In this document: piece by piece, positions 55,701 through 64,000 of the stretch | How positions within the stretch are numbered: position 1 is the first letter of the stretch | How the letters are laid out: every line of letters starts with the position of its first letter | NCBI GenBank assembly: GCA_949317995.1 | Contig: OX439050.1 | Span: 3,968,001-4,032,000 of the forward strand | Length of the DNA stretch: 64,000 nucleotides | Reading direction: 5' to 3' | Origin: Acholoe squamosa | Taxonomy: Eukaryota; Annelida; Polychaeta; Phyllodocida; Polynoidae | Notes under the pieces: model-generated | What the model was told of the DNA's origin: nothing | Database searches by the model: none | What the model saw: the letters and a program-made list of their open reading frames with translations, nothing else | Made by a program: the position numbers and the translations under genes

Positions 55701-56630
55701 GAGAACCATTTGATTTTAGTTATTCTCTTATGATCTAAAAATGCATCATTTCACAAATATGATGATCTGTATGACGGTGGTTTAGAAACCCGACCAACCT
55801 AAATAGCGACTTAACAATATCTTGAGGTCAAACGGAGATGACACAAACAATTGCATGTATAGTACAATAGCGATACCCTATGTATCAGTGCATCATGCCC
55901 ATTTGCCGGTATGATGCACCAATGAAGTGCTGACAAGCCGCCAGACTCCACAGCACTCATGATGTCTAATGGACAAGATACATTAATCTGCCTTAAGGCT
56001 AAATATCATGACATTGAGACTACAGGAAACACTTCATGGTGATGATGCATTGTGGGTATGGATGACTAAAATATCCCATAATGCCTTTGTGTGAAAGTCC
56101 AATAAGTGAAGGTCACGTAGTACATTTGAAGTCTGACTGAACCAGTGACGTCTGGTTAGAACCGGTTTGGACCACTTTGAACCGGTTTCAAGTTTCTTAT
56201 TCTTGTTTTGAACACTGCCTCAGGCCACCAGGTTTACTTTGTCTGATGAGTTATCTATAAAGGATAAATTGAATTGAATTGTTAAAAAAAAGGAGAAACA
56301 CTAATAATTTACTATAAAATTGCAGGGGTAGACACTAACACTGGTCGCTTAGCCAATGCCATTGGCCCGTAGATTCGGCTGCAGAATACTGATTTTTTTT
56401 TTCAAGATTTCATTTGAAATTGGCCATTTGGCCAGTAGAATATTTGACAATTTATTGCTTATTTCTAGACTTGGTTGGCCAAAGACTCGAAATGTCAGTA
56501 TCTACCCCTTGTACAGTGTTTCAAGCTTATAGCAACAAAAATTGTGCTTTGAAATAGAACTCCTATTTAACACTTACTTTTCCCTATTTTCTCTATGACG
56601 TCTTCAGTTAAACACATTCAATTCCAGATA

Positions 56631-56691
<61 letters not shown>

Positions 56692-59600
56692 AGTGTTTAA
56701 AAATAAAAAAAAACACATGTTTAGTTGGTAAAAACACCAAACCACTTTTTGTGTTTGGCCATATTATGATCATGTACACTCACGGTAAAATGCGGCTTCA
56801 TCTTCGCGTCCGTCCCCAGAGCCTTCAGCCGGGTACTTGTTCAGCATCTGCCACCTGGTAGGAAAATTTGGAACCAAAGGTTTATGATAAGGCCTTCAAA
56901 AGTGTTTTGTTCATGGACTACTACCTACCCTATCATTTTGGTGCTACCCTAACTTTTTATCGGCACTTTAAGAACTTGAGAACAAAAATTCCTTAAGGAT
57001 CGCACATGACAAATTTGCGTTGAAAAGTACAACTATTTTTAGATGGCCTTAAGAAATACTTCAAAAAATGAAATTTCCCTACTTTATTTATATACCCACT
57101 TTAATTTCTTTTGAACCACTTTACCTGAAGACATTTTTTAGGCCTAATAACATTTTAGCATATCTATACATCTATAGCGAGATGGTAGGTGGCAATAGGG
57201 GACATGGTAGTCTCTGTAGATCTACAGCTATATGGTAATAAGCCAACAACAGCTAGTGACTGTACATCATATCGCCACCTTAGAACAAAAAGGTTGTAAC
57301 TGCATTTCTTTAAGTTTTGCAGGAGAGGCAAAAGAAGAGCTAGAATTACTATAGCATATTATAGACACAGCTTGAATACATTCATAGTAAGTAGATAAGG
57401 GTGAACGGATGAAAACTCAATTTTGCTAAAATCTTAGTTACAACCTTCTTGCGCTAAGGCAATGATATCAGTCACCTTCTTTCTAACACTGAGTGAAAAG
57501 AGGTGTAACCAACCCTACCAAGATAATAGGTTTGACCCTTGCATTTTTTGGAGCCATTTGTTCAATATGGTGCAAAAAAGGCATAGAGGTCATTAAGTTT
57601 GCACCTTTTTAAAAGGCCAATGGAGCAACAATAATGCATCATATCCAGTAATTGTCCTGATGCATGAATGTAGTACTGGTGAGTCAGAGCTATGCATTCA
57701 TTCATTTTTTTAAGCCATTTGTGCATTATGGTGCAAAAAGTGCATAACAGTCATTAATTTAAGACTTTTTCAAAGGACAAATGGTGCAATAATAATGCAT
57801 CACACCGATTGGTCGTCATGATGCATGGATGTGGTGCTGGTAATCTACTCGTACGGGCTACATTCATGCATCATGCCAATCCTACAGCGTTGATACACTC
57901 CCAGAGGGTCAGCATGATGCACTCGTGAAATGGCAGTGAGCAGAGTCACCGGTATTTCATTAATGAATCATGCTGACCCATGGGCATGATGCACAAATGC
58001 ATTGGCATCCATTAGGACGATTATCCTGCTATATTGGGGTTACCATGACAACAATTGAATGAGGTGTCTTAAGGCAGCATTTCAGGTTTGTTAAGCTGAA
58101 ATCATTTTAGTGCATTATTTGTTACAGAGGTGTTATAATGATATGTATTATACAACAATATGACCAGCATTGATGTCTCCTTCAAATAAGATCCATTTTA
58201 TAAGGCGTTGCTAGGGACGGAATGAAAATGGAACAAAAATGTTCTTTTTTAGCCTCTGTTTCTTTGAACAGAATTATGGAATGGAAATTCAGCATGGTTA
58301 TCAGTTCTTACATTTGAAAACTTATCTTGAAGTTATTACCTGAGGAGGTTTTTTGAATTGCATCGATACCCCAATTATAAAGACCAGGAGAGCTCTTCAA
58401 AGTTGCATAGTTACTAAAAAAAGTGCAATTTCCCTCTATTTTCACCCATTTTCCTCTGAAACATACAATTTTTTAGTAACTAGGCAACTTTGGAAATCTC
58501 TCCTGACCTTAATAATTGGAGTATCAACACAATTCAAAAAACCTCCCCAGGAAATGACTTCAAGATTAGTCAATTTTCAGAGCCTATACTCTTAGGGAAT
58601 TTTCATCCCACAATTACATTCAAAGAAACAGAAGCTAAAAAAGAATGTTTTTGTTCCATTTTCATTTCATGCATAGCAACGCATATTAAAAGGGATCATA
58701 ATTTAAGGAGACATCAATTCCTGTCACAGTGGCCGATAACACATATACTTTTAACATCCCTGTAACAAATGATGTACTAAAATATATTCAGCCTAACAAA
58801 CCTGAAATGCTGCCTTATATATCTCACAGCACTAAAGGAGTGAAACATATAGCAAGCTAATCCATCTCTAAGAAGTGGGTAAACCAAACCTATAGTAGTA
58901 GGCAAATTAGGTCTAATTATGATTTTGTGGAAGGGTATAGATTTCTTAAGAGCTAAGGCTATTGCCTCTTATGTTGGCGAGCATTAATGCTAAAGTTAAT
59001 CACTGGAATACCTGGGGTAAGTTGGTCAGCATGATGCACCAATTAAGCACTGACGAGCAGTCTCGCCAGCACTTCATTGGTGCATCATGCTGACCCTTTA
59101 CGACAGTATCAAACCTGCAGGGTCATCATGATACATGGGCTGCATTCATGTTTCATAACGACATGATGCAATGATTATCAGCCTTTAAAGGGTTATTAGG
59201 TTATTTCCTCTTAGGTGTTACAAAGTTTTATTATTATATGGTAAACCAGCAATACGCTAGAGGTTATTACTGGATTAATTAGGGTAAGTCACCCCTGACT
59301 CGACCGGTGAGCATATTGTTACATTAAGTTGACCACCTAGGCTCTAATAGAGTATTTTCATAATCGATGATTAATGGTTAAGGAATATATTGTCGTTATT
59401 GAGGTGGATTGAATTATCTGAATATTAGTCTATAGTGCACAGTCGAAACCAGGTACCAATAAGTCTGGTGTTCGAGTTGGAGGCGACTTACCCTTTATAA
59501 CCTGAGGGTGGAGCCCTGCATAGAAATAGCCAAAGTTAGGGGTGCTACTTATATTCACGGCAAAATGATATCCTCTGTCAATAAAATCTTTGATTGTAGC

Positions 59601-62600
59601 CCACGTAAAAGGGTCTATATCACCTCCTTCCCATCCCTTCGGATGTGTGTGGTGCACATATGCACGGGCACTGACACAATGCTTTGTGAAATGTTATGTA
59701 GTTCTCACCATGAACATGACCTTAGCTGTCAAAATGGCGTTAAACATGTATTACTCACTCAATCACATTTGACTTAAAGATAACAGTATTCAATTATATC
59801 ATATATAAGGTGCAGCCTTTATTTTATGTGAATAACTTCTTCCCATAGAGATAGCATTGCAGGGCTGATCGCCACACCCCCAGTGGCGTAACGTGTGCCG
59901 ATCCACCACAGCAGCTGATCCACCACTGCAGCCTCGTTCCGGGCGCATGTAAACATTCAAAATGGTGGACCGCCACTCGTACGGGGAACTACGGTAACGG
60001 ATTTTGTTAATTTTTCCTTATTTGAACCTGCTAAAAAACATAAAATAAATAGAGAACTAAACTCCCCTGGTGTCCTCGGTGGCCGATCCACCCCTCGTAT
60101 ATATGCAAGGCTAGGCCCTTGGTGGCCCTTGTATTACCCTGACTCGGGGTGTACCTTATATCAGGCGCGAGCCATATATACACAAGGCGGTGCAGTAACT
60201 AGCCCAAAACAGGTCCATAGTGGTTTGATGCATTAAGGGCGTGTAAGGCCTATGGTGCATTCATACATCCTGCCCTTTGGTTATCATGATGCATGAAGGC
60301 ATCACTAGGATCTCACCAAGGCTGCATTAAGGCATCATGCCCTTTGGTTATCATGATGCATGAATGAAGGCATCACTAGGATCTCACCAACGCTGCATTA
60401 AGGCATCATTCCCTTTGGTCACCATGATGCATGAATGAAGGCATCACTAGGATATCACCAAGGCTGCATTAAGGCATCATTCCCTTTGGTCACCATGATG
60501 CATGAAGGCATCACTAGGATCTCACAAAGGCTGCATTAAGGCATCATTCCCTTTGGTCACCATGATGCATGAAGGCAGCACTAGGATCTCACCAAGGCTG
60601 CATTAAGGCATCATTCCCTTTGGTCACCATGATGCATGAATGTAGGCATCACTAGGATCTCACCAACGCTGCATTAAGGCATCATTCCCTTTGGTCACCA
60701 TGATATATGAATGAAGGCATCACTAGGATCTCACCAAGGCTGCATTAAAGCATCATTCCCTTTGGTCACCATGATGCATGAATGAAGGCATCACTAGGAT
60801 CTCACCAAGGCTGCATTAAGGCATCATTCCCTTTGGTCATCATGATGCATGCATGAAGTCATCACTACGATCTCACCAAGGCTGCATTAAGGCATCATTC
60901 CCTTTGGTCATCATGATGCATGAATGAAGTCATCACTAGGATCTCACCCAGGCTGCATTAAGGCATCATTCCCTTTGGTCATCATGATGCATGAATGAAG
61001 TCATCACTAGGATCTCACCCAGGCTGCATTAAGGCATCATTCCCTTTGGTCACCATGATGCATGAATGAAGGCAGCACTGGGATCTCACCCAGGCTGCAT
61101 TAAGGCATCATTCCCTTTGGTCACCATGATGCATGAAGGCAGCACTGGTAGGTTCTACACCATGGCTACAACCATACAACCATACAACCCTATGGGGTCA
61201 ATACACTCTCACCAGCTCACCAATACTTCACACTGAAGCGATAATGACCTATTTCACTCATGACTCATTTGTGCATCATGACGACAAATAGGCATGATAC
61301 ACTCCTGCATTAGTGGTCCTTAAAGGGTTAACATAATCCAGGCCCTAAAGGTCAACATGCACGAAAAGCTCAATCTTGGGATAAACCAATATTTACATGC
61401 TCTTAACTTGTCATCTATGTAAAGAAAATTGTTATGACAAAGTTGTTATTTTTCATAAATATTCCCAATTTTGTTCTGTGGTCTGACAGATGCAGTTCTT
61501 GTCTTATCTCTCAGTGAGTGTTTTCACACTCTCCCTCAAGGGGGCACCGCAGTCACCTTAAGTGACCATGGTTGCCTACACTGATAAGGGAACTGATGAC
61601 GTCATCAGTTCCCTTATGCACACACTATCCATAAGGGGGCACCACTCCTGTTTTTATTTTAGGCATTTGAAGAGATTCTCATTACACCAACAGAACAAGC
61701 TAACATGGACAGTTAATGTTGACATATCAATCTTTTTCAAATTCCATTTTGTTATATAAAGTATATAGAAGGTTATTAAATGAAAAGAAACGTGCATGTT
61801 GTCCTTTATTAAGAGATTAATTAGTTAAGATCCATCCAAACAGAAAGCCTTTCTTATTTAGTACTTAATTCTATGTGAGAATTATAATGTAACAAGAACC
61901 TGAAGTCATTGCGTTTCCGGTCACCTAGCGAAATGGCCGTGCCCCGGTGAGGTCCCCGCGAGTATCTAGCCACATAGAGTAATAAGCCAGGCTATTAGCA
62001 TAGAACACCAACACCGTTAAAACCCTTTAAAGGCCGCTAACACAGGACTGCATCATGCCCATTGGTCGGCATGATGCACCAATGAAGTGCTGGCGATTCT
62101 GCTCACCAGTACTTCATTGGAGCATCATGCCGACCCTCTGGGTGTGGAATCCCTGTAGGGTCGGCATGATGCTCGAATGTAGCCTTGGTGAGTTACTCAT
62201 CAGGGCTGCATTCATGCATCATGCTGACGAATGGGCATGATGCATGATGTAATGGCGGCCCTTAAAGGGTCAAAGTCTAATATACTGCGGGAATGTTAAT
62301 CAATTTTTTAAAACTGAAACTGTTTTCTCAAATGATTTCTGAAATTTCACAAAAGGTTTTGTAACATTGATGTTGCCTACATATACCCCTATACATAAAC
62401 ACCATTATTTTACCTGTTTACAGTAAGAGTATGTCAAATTTCTACTTTGGGCTCATTAGGCCCCATATATGAAATGTTTTGGGTGAATTCCAACTCTTTC
62501 CAGAGATGTTTGGTGCCAAAAATATTGTGGGCCCTTCAAGCCTGCGGGCGATAATACTGTGAGTCCAGAATGTGTGGTCATGTGATTGACTTAGTCTCCC

Positions 62601-63282
62601 TATATGAACAGCATGCAAAAAGGAAATCTAAAGAAAGGAAATGAGCCATGCAATGCCACTCTACCACCACTTCCTTGTTAGTTTGCAATTATCCTATATA
62701 AATCTAATGATGTTATAAAGAATCAACCCTTTATGAGCCGCTAAGGTATGAATGCACAATGCCTATTAGTCATCATGATGCAGGAATGCAGCCTGGTGAG
62801 TAACTCGCCAGGGCTGCATTCATGCATCATGCTCACCTCACAGGGTCGGCATGATGCTCCAATGAAGTGCTGGCGAGCAGACTAGCCAGTACTTCATTGG
62901 TGCATCATGACGACCAATGGGCATGATGCACTCCTGCATCAGTGGCCCTTCAAAGGTTAAAAGTTAACTTTTTGAGATGCTAGATAAAAAAATTGTACAC
63001 TGGGGCTAACATGATACCATCAAACTTGTCAAAAATTCATGGCATCATTTATGGATGGCCCCTGGATTTCTGTAATGTAAAGCCACATTAAGGAAAATGA
63101 AAGTTGTATACCCTACCTTACAATCATTACAATAGCAATGATAATGGCAATGAGTGAGAGTATGATGGCTGCTATGGCTGCGTTTCTCGTTGTCGTATCA
63201 GTCGCTATTGGTTGCCCTGCGGACTGTTTATCGGTCTTACCACCACCACCCGTATTGGTACTATGAGGTACCACATCTTTCA
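40663..63282 (-). CDS. Death-domain transmembrane receptor, seven exons (5' and 3' ends outside or unseen)
   Basis: Minus-strand exons: 63282-63117, 56854-56784, 46478-46285, 45763-45673, 45172-45015, 42599-42497 and 40734-40663. Every junction is GT-AG and every phase fits (2/1, 1/2, 0/0, 1/2, 0/0, 1/2), so one frame runs through all of them. Order encoded: Thr/Gly stalk, one 22-residue membrane helix, a short acidic juxtamembrane piece, two death domains, then a Ser/Lys/Pro-rich tail. Death domains recruit adaptors or caspases in apoptosis and innate signalling. The ligand-binding exons must lie beyond 64 kb, and the stop codon is not seen. Only splice signals and phase link the distant exons, so the joint model needs transcript support; the death-domain exons themselves are firm. 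Confidence 0.7.
41180..41515. mobile_element. Foldback MITE, copy 1
   Basis: A nearly perfect palindrome (AATATTTTTGCATCGTATTC...GAATACGATGCAAAAATATT) plus a tail GGTGTCCGCCATCTTGGATT. A second copy, inverted and about 85% alike by eye, is at 45188-45522. Confidence 0.75.
41787..42455 (+). repeat. 32-bp minisatellite, about 21 copies
   Basis: The unit is CTACACACCAGGTGGAGCTA plus GTGTGCAAGGGA. Main variants are GCTAG/GTTAG and GTGTGC/GTATGC. It lies in an intron of the receptor gene, 40 bp before the last death-domain exon. There are no spacers between units. Confidence 0.95.
42497..42599 (-). CDS. Exon: second half of death domain B
   Basis: 34 codons plus 1 nt. Encodes YAGSNIVQDLQHALRGIRRL then DLARYLDER, matching helices 4-6 of a death domain, where the ALxxIxRxDLARYL pattern is typical. 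It follows 45015 in phase 0. Confidence 0.8.
42880..43960. repeat. Degenerate repeat rich in TGTCAGTTTTTCNCC
   Basis: At least three diverged copies of an about 110-bp block starting GATGGAATTACAG (42930, 43320, 43530) alternate with a dozen short TGTCAGTTTTTCGCC units. It is intronic, non-coding and of unknown origin. Confidence 0.65.
44816..45004 (+). repeat. Dispersed about 200-bp repeat
   Basis: Similar to 15047-15262 and 39097-39302 (shared TTACAAGAAGCCCCAGGTGG). The copy here is more diverged. It ends just before the death-domain exon donor at 45014. Confidence 0.65.
45015..45172 (-). CDS. Exon: first half of death domain B
   Basis: 2 nt plus 52 codons. Encodes LTDRLLLQLAEGVNQEWYTL then GVHLDMSADKLDTI, a death-domain helix 1-3 pattern with the conserved Trp followed by L-G. 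Acceptor TTTTACAG, donor GTATGA. Confidence 0.85.
45188..45522. mobile_element. Foldback MITE, copy 2 (inverted relative to copy 1)
   Basis: Central palindrome TTTTGCATCGTATTCACC...AATGCGATGCAAAAT followed by a CCAAGATGGCGGACACCC tail, the complement of the tail in the 41-kb copy. Confidence 0.75.
45673..45763 (-). CDS. Exon: second half of death domain A
   Basis: 30 codons plus 1 nt, reading VVELAQALEKIHRGDLVYAL and a Gly/Thr/Gln linker. It carries the helix 5-6 pattern of death domains. It joins 46285 in phase 0 and 45172 in phase 1. Confidence 0.8.
46285..46478 (-). CDS. Exon: first half of death domain A
   Basis: 2 nt plus 64 codons. Encodes DDLMEDLSARLSSDWYKLGI then ELNIDTKIINKL and a Trp-rich helix WPLWLLQEWRR. 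The conserved helix-2 Trp is followed by KLG, as in the family. Confidence 0.85.
46576..46669 (-). pseudogene. Degenerate death-domain-type exon
   Basis: Has the same acceptor context as the neighbouring exon (TTTCAG then TACCAGANGA) and encodes PEDLIDES then VLQLAMEYGQIYCIG, resembling helix 1-2. Its donor (GGGGTATGC) leaves a phase that does not fit the next exon. Probably an abandoned duplicate, or an alternative exon. Confidence 0.45.
47700..48620 (-). pseudogene. LINE RT remnant (L2/CR1-like)
   Basis: The minus strand holds an RT segment with QDSVLGPLLFLYYINDI, the YADD box near 48300, then FKYLGVWLDHDLTFRKQ and the C-terminal region ending near 47710. It is truncated at both ends, with a frame change at about 48200. 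It lies in the receptor intron. Confidence 0.8.
49948..51460. mobile_element. Non-autonomous MULE-like element full of AGTCC/GGACT palindromes
   Basis: 1,513 bp with 55-bp terminal inverted repeats (49948-50002, 51406-51460; one mismatch) starting GCAGGATACC. A perfect 9-bp target duplication GTTACCCAG flanks it (49939-49947, 51461-51469). The interior has no ORF; instead, more than 30 palindromes of the form TAGTCC-YNRG-GGACTA or close variants are spread at 20-50-bp intervals. The same palindrome occurs within each TIR. A 9-bp duplication with long TIRs is typical of Mutator-like elements. The transposase must come from elsewhere. Confidence 0.85.
52367..54126. mobile_element. CATGATGCA-family MITE expanded by a minisatellite
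   Basis: The left part (CCTTTATAAAAGTCC, GTGCATCATGCCCATT, AAGTGCTGG hairpin) and right part (CTCGCCAGGACCGCATTCAT, then GCATCATGA) are halves of a family member. The 31-bp array 52561-54047 sits between them, where the GCATGAATGCAGACCTGGCG hairpin loop would be. Confidence 0.65.
52561..54047 (+). repeat. 31-bp minisatellite, about 48 copies
   Basis: The unit is GCCTCTGTATGCCTATGGCT plus ACATCGACACG, with variants at the second half. As 31 is not a multiple of three and the unit lacks stops on the plus strand, all three plus frames stay open and give long artefactual ORFs (up to 367 codons) of a 31-residue repeat. Confidence 0.95.
54478..54598. repeat. CATGATGCA-family MITE, half copy
   Basis: Starts CCTTTAAAGACCGCTAATG and has the GATGCACCAATGAAGAGCTGG hairpin. 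It lacks the second hairpin. Confidence 0.6.
54599..55885. other. Intronic sequence without recognisable features
   Basis: AT-rich intron of the receptor gene. I see no exon, long repeat or ORF with support. Confidence 0.5.
55886..55998. repeat. CATGATGCA-family MITE, partial
   Basis: GTGCATCATGCCCATTTGCC and GATGCACCAATGAAGTGCTG, with a decayed right arm. Confidence 0.55.
56635..56688 (+). repeat. (TA)n microsatellite
   Basis: 27 uninterrupted TA units in the receptor intron, about 100 bp from the juxtamembrane exon. Confidence 0.95.
56784..56854 (-). CDS. Exon: juxtamembrane segment of the receptor
   Basis: 71 nt bounded by CTACCAG and GTGAGT. Encodes WQMLNKYPAEGSGDGREDE and AAFY. Its phases (1 in, 1 out) fit the membrane exon upstream and the first death-domain exon downstream. 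The acidic, glycine-containing sequence suits a cytoplasmic linker. Confidence 0.6.
57630..58010. repeat. CATGATGCA-family MITE, complex copy
   Basis: Several family modules in a row (CTGATGCATGAATG near 57658, CATGATGCATGGATG near 57817, AGCATGATGCACTCGTGAAA near 57910), partly decayed, perhaps two nested copies. Confidence 0.55.
58070..58817. mobile_element. Long foldback, about 750-bp imperfect palindrome
   Basis: The left arm (AAGGCAGCATTTCAGGTTTG...) pairs with the right (...CAAACCTGAAATGCTGCCTT) and pairing continues inward almost to the centre near 58443 (for example ATGGAACAAAAATG at 58228 with its complement at 58645). Arms are about 370 bp and have drifted, so the fold is old. Short plus-strand ORFs here are chance. 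Confidence 0.8.
59022..59194. repeat. CATGATGCA-family MITE
   Basis: GCATGATGCACCAATTAAGC, the CTCGCCAGCACTTCATTGG arm, and the CCTTTAAAGGG end are present; the left end is missing. Confidence 0.6.
59492..59670 (-). CDS. Orphan exon-like segment of unknown function
   Basis: 179 nt open on the minus strand between a TGTCAG acceptor and a GGGTAAGTC donor. It encodes ARAYVHHTHPKGWEGG, then DPFTWATIKDFIDRGYHF and FGYFYAGLHPQVIKG, which looks like folded protein. It lies in the intron between the membrane and juxtamembrane exons, but including it there would break the receptor frame. It may be an alternative exon, part of another gene, or an exon remnant. I do not recognise the domain. Confidence 0.4.
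60225..61328. mobile_element. CATGATGCA-family MITE expanded by a second minisatellite
   Basis: Family arms at both ends (TTTGATGCATTAAGG, and GGTCCTTAAAGGGTT at 61328). Between 60265 and 61150 about 13 copies of a 67-71-bp unit occur (CATCATTCCCTTTGGTCACC, ATGATGCATGAATGAAGGC, ATCACTAGGATCTCACCAAG, GCTGCATTAAGG). The unit is itself one hairpin arm of the MITE. Confidence 0.75.
62023..62269. mobile_element. CATGATGCA-family MITE, best-preserved copy
   Basis: 247 bp with ends CCCTTTAAAGGCCGCTAA and GGCGGCCCTTAAAGGG. Two hairpins lie inside: CACCAATGAAGTGCTGGCGA with its partner, and a GAATGTAGCCTTGGTGAG type with its partner, each flanked by GCATGATGC. It defines the family seen at ten other places in the window. 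Confidence 0.75.
62727..62956. mobile_element. CATGATGCA-family MITE
   Basis: About 230 bp, CCCTTTATGAGCCGCTAAG to GTGGCCCTTCAAAGG, with both hairpins but in the opposite order to 62023-62269, so inserted in the other orientation. Confidence 0.7.
63117..63282 (-). CDS. Exon: stalk and membrane segment of the receptor
   Basis: 166 nt, acceptor TTTTCAG, donor GTAGGG. Encodes a polar stalk with TGGGGK and many Thr, then the hydrophobic run AAIAAIILSLIAIIIAIVMI followed by V-R, a typical single-pass helix with a basic stop. Phase 2 at both ends. The upstream extracellular exons are not in the window. Confidence 0.75.
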
Positions 63283-63714
63283 CTGAAAATTGCATCAATA
63301 AAGGCTTGGTAATCTTTTTTTTTTAATTGAAAATGTGTAACCAAAATCATTTTCTACCAAAAGAAAAATGGGGTAGACATTCTGACTGACTTGGCTGACT
63401 TATATACCGTATTGTAGTGTTCAAGCGTGCCGGCGGTCTTTATTTTGGCGTCCTCATTTCCCTGGTGCTTACACAAGACAGGCGCTTATTCAAAATCCAG
63501 TTTTAGTGCTTAAGAGACATTTCAGCACCCCATTTAACCCCGGTTTTATACACCGGTTTGAAGAAGGTAGATTATTTCAAAATAACTTTTTTTTCAACCA
63601 AAAGGAGATTATTCATCTTTACTATTTGTACTTCACTAAAGGTGAAGCAAAGATATCTTCAAAAGGGTATTTATCGTATATAAGAGTTTAATTTGGTTAT
63701 AAAACATTTTGTGT

Positions 63715-63951
63715 TACCGTAAACTCCCGCGTATAAGACGCGTCCTCTAGGCCAAAGAAAATGCTGGTGCGTCTTATAGGATTTTCTAAAGTTGGGTGTG
63801 CGTCTTATACAAGGGGTAATTTTACTATAGAACAGTACTGGATTTACAAAATTGAGCATTAAAATGTGCGTCTTATACGCGAAAATGCATGTGCTGAGTT
63901 TGGGGTTCGTCTTATACGCGCAGCGCGTCTTCTACACGGGAGATTACGGTA
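63715..63951. mobile_element. MITE with GTATAAGACGC terminal repeats
   Basis: 237 bp. Ends TACCGTAAACTCCCGCGTAT and its imperfect complement (TACCGTAATCTCCCGTGTAG on the other strand). The GCGTATAAGACG motif recurs inside. Similar small elements are widespread in marine invertebrates, as far as I recall. Confidence 0.7.
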
Positions 63952-64000
63952 CTTTTCGTGTGTGAAATGTGGCCAATAAGAGGGGGATGTGGTTGATATC

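Noticed and set aside
59492-59670. Inclusion of this exon in the main receptor transcript
   Set aside because: Phase: the membrane exon leaves 2 nt and the orphan ends with 1 nt, while the juxtamembrane exon needs 2, so inclusion breaks the frame.

Overview
The window reads as nuclear DNA from an invertebrate animal. It has GT-AG introns, a multi-exon receptor with death domains, several classes of eukaryotic transposon, many MITE-like palindromes and minisatellites, and no operons or prokaryotic genes. Repeated death-domain exons plus DIRS-like and Sola-like elements would suit a marine invertebrate such as a lancelet, but nothing here fixes the species.

Layout. Positions 1-3340 hold a decayed LINE ORF1, a short TIR element and a tandem pair of tRNA-like sequences. 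From 3352 to 40443 lies a recent tandem duplication of an about 5.4-kb unit (copy A 3352-16420, copy B 16421-40443). Each copy carries the same dead LINE ORF2 and the same non-coding flank. Later insertions inflated the copies. Copy A received a 7,650-bp DNA transposon (7109-14758) with 30-bp TIRs, a 4-bp TSD, a Sola-like transposase gene and a six-exon accessory gene. Copy B received a DIRS-like tyrosine-recombinase retrotransposon (18309-36082, minus strand) and an 853-bp insert (36702-37554). The DIRS-like element was itself hit by a 12.8-kb Ty3/gypsy element (21370-34217, minus strand). That element has LTRs identical by eye, a tRNA-His primer site, a long coiled-coil gag, pol, and a third large zinc-finger ORF in the env position.

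From 40.6 kb to 63.3 kb the minus strand carries seven phase-compatible exons of one host gene: a Thr/Gly-rich stalk, one membrane segment, a juxtamembrane exon and two death domains. Its introns hold foldback MITEs, a 32-bp minisatellite, a LINE RT remnant, a 1.5-kb MULE-like element packed with a palindromic motif, a 31-bp and a 71-bp minisatellite each grown inside one MITE family, a (TA)n tract and a 750-bp palindrome.

Order of events inferred: LINE decay, then duplication, then the independent insertions in copies A and B, then the gypsy insertion into the DIRS-like RT. All calls come from reading the sequence; no database search was run.
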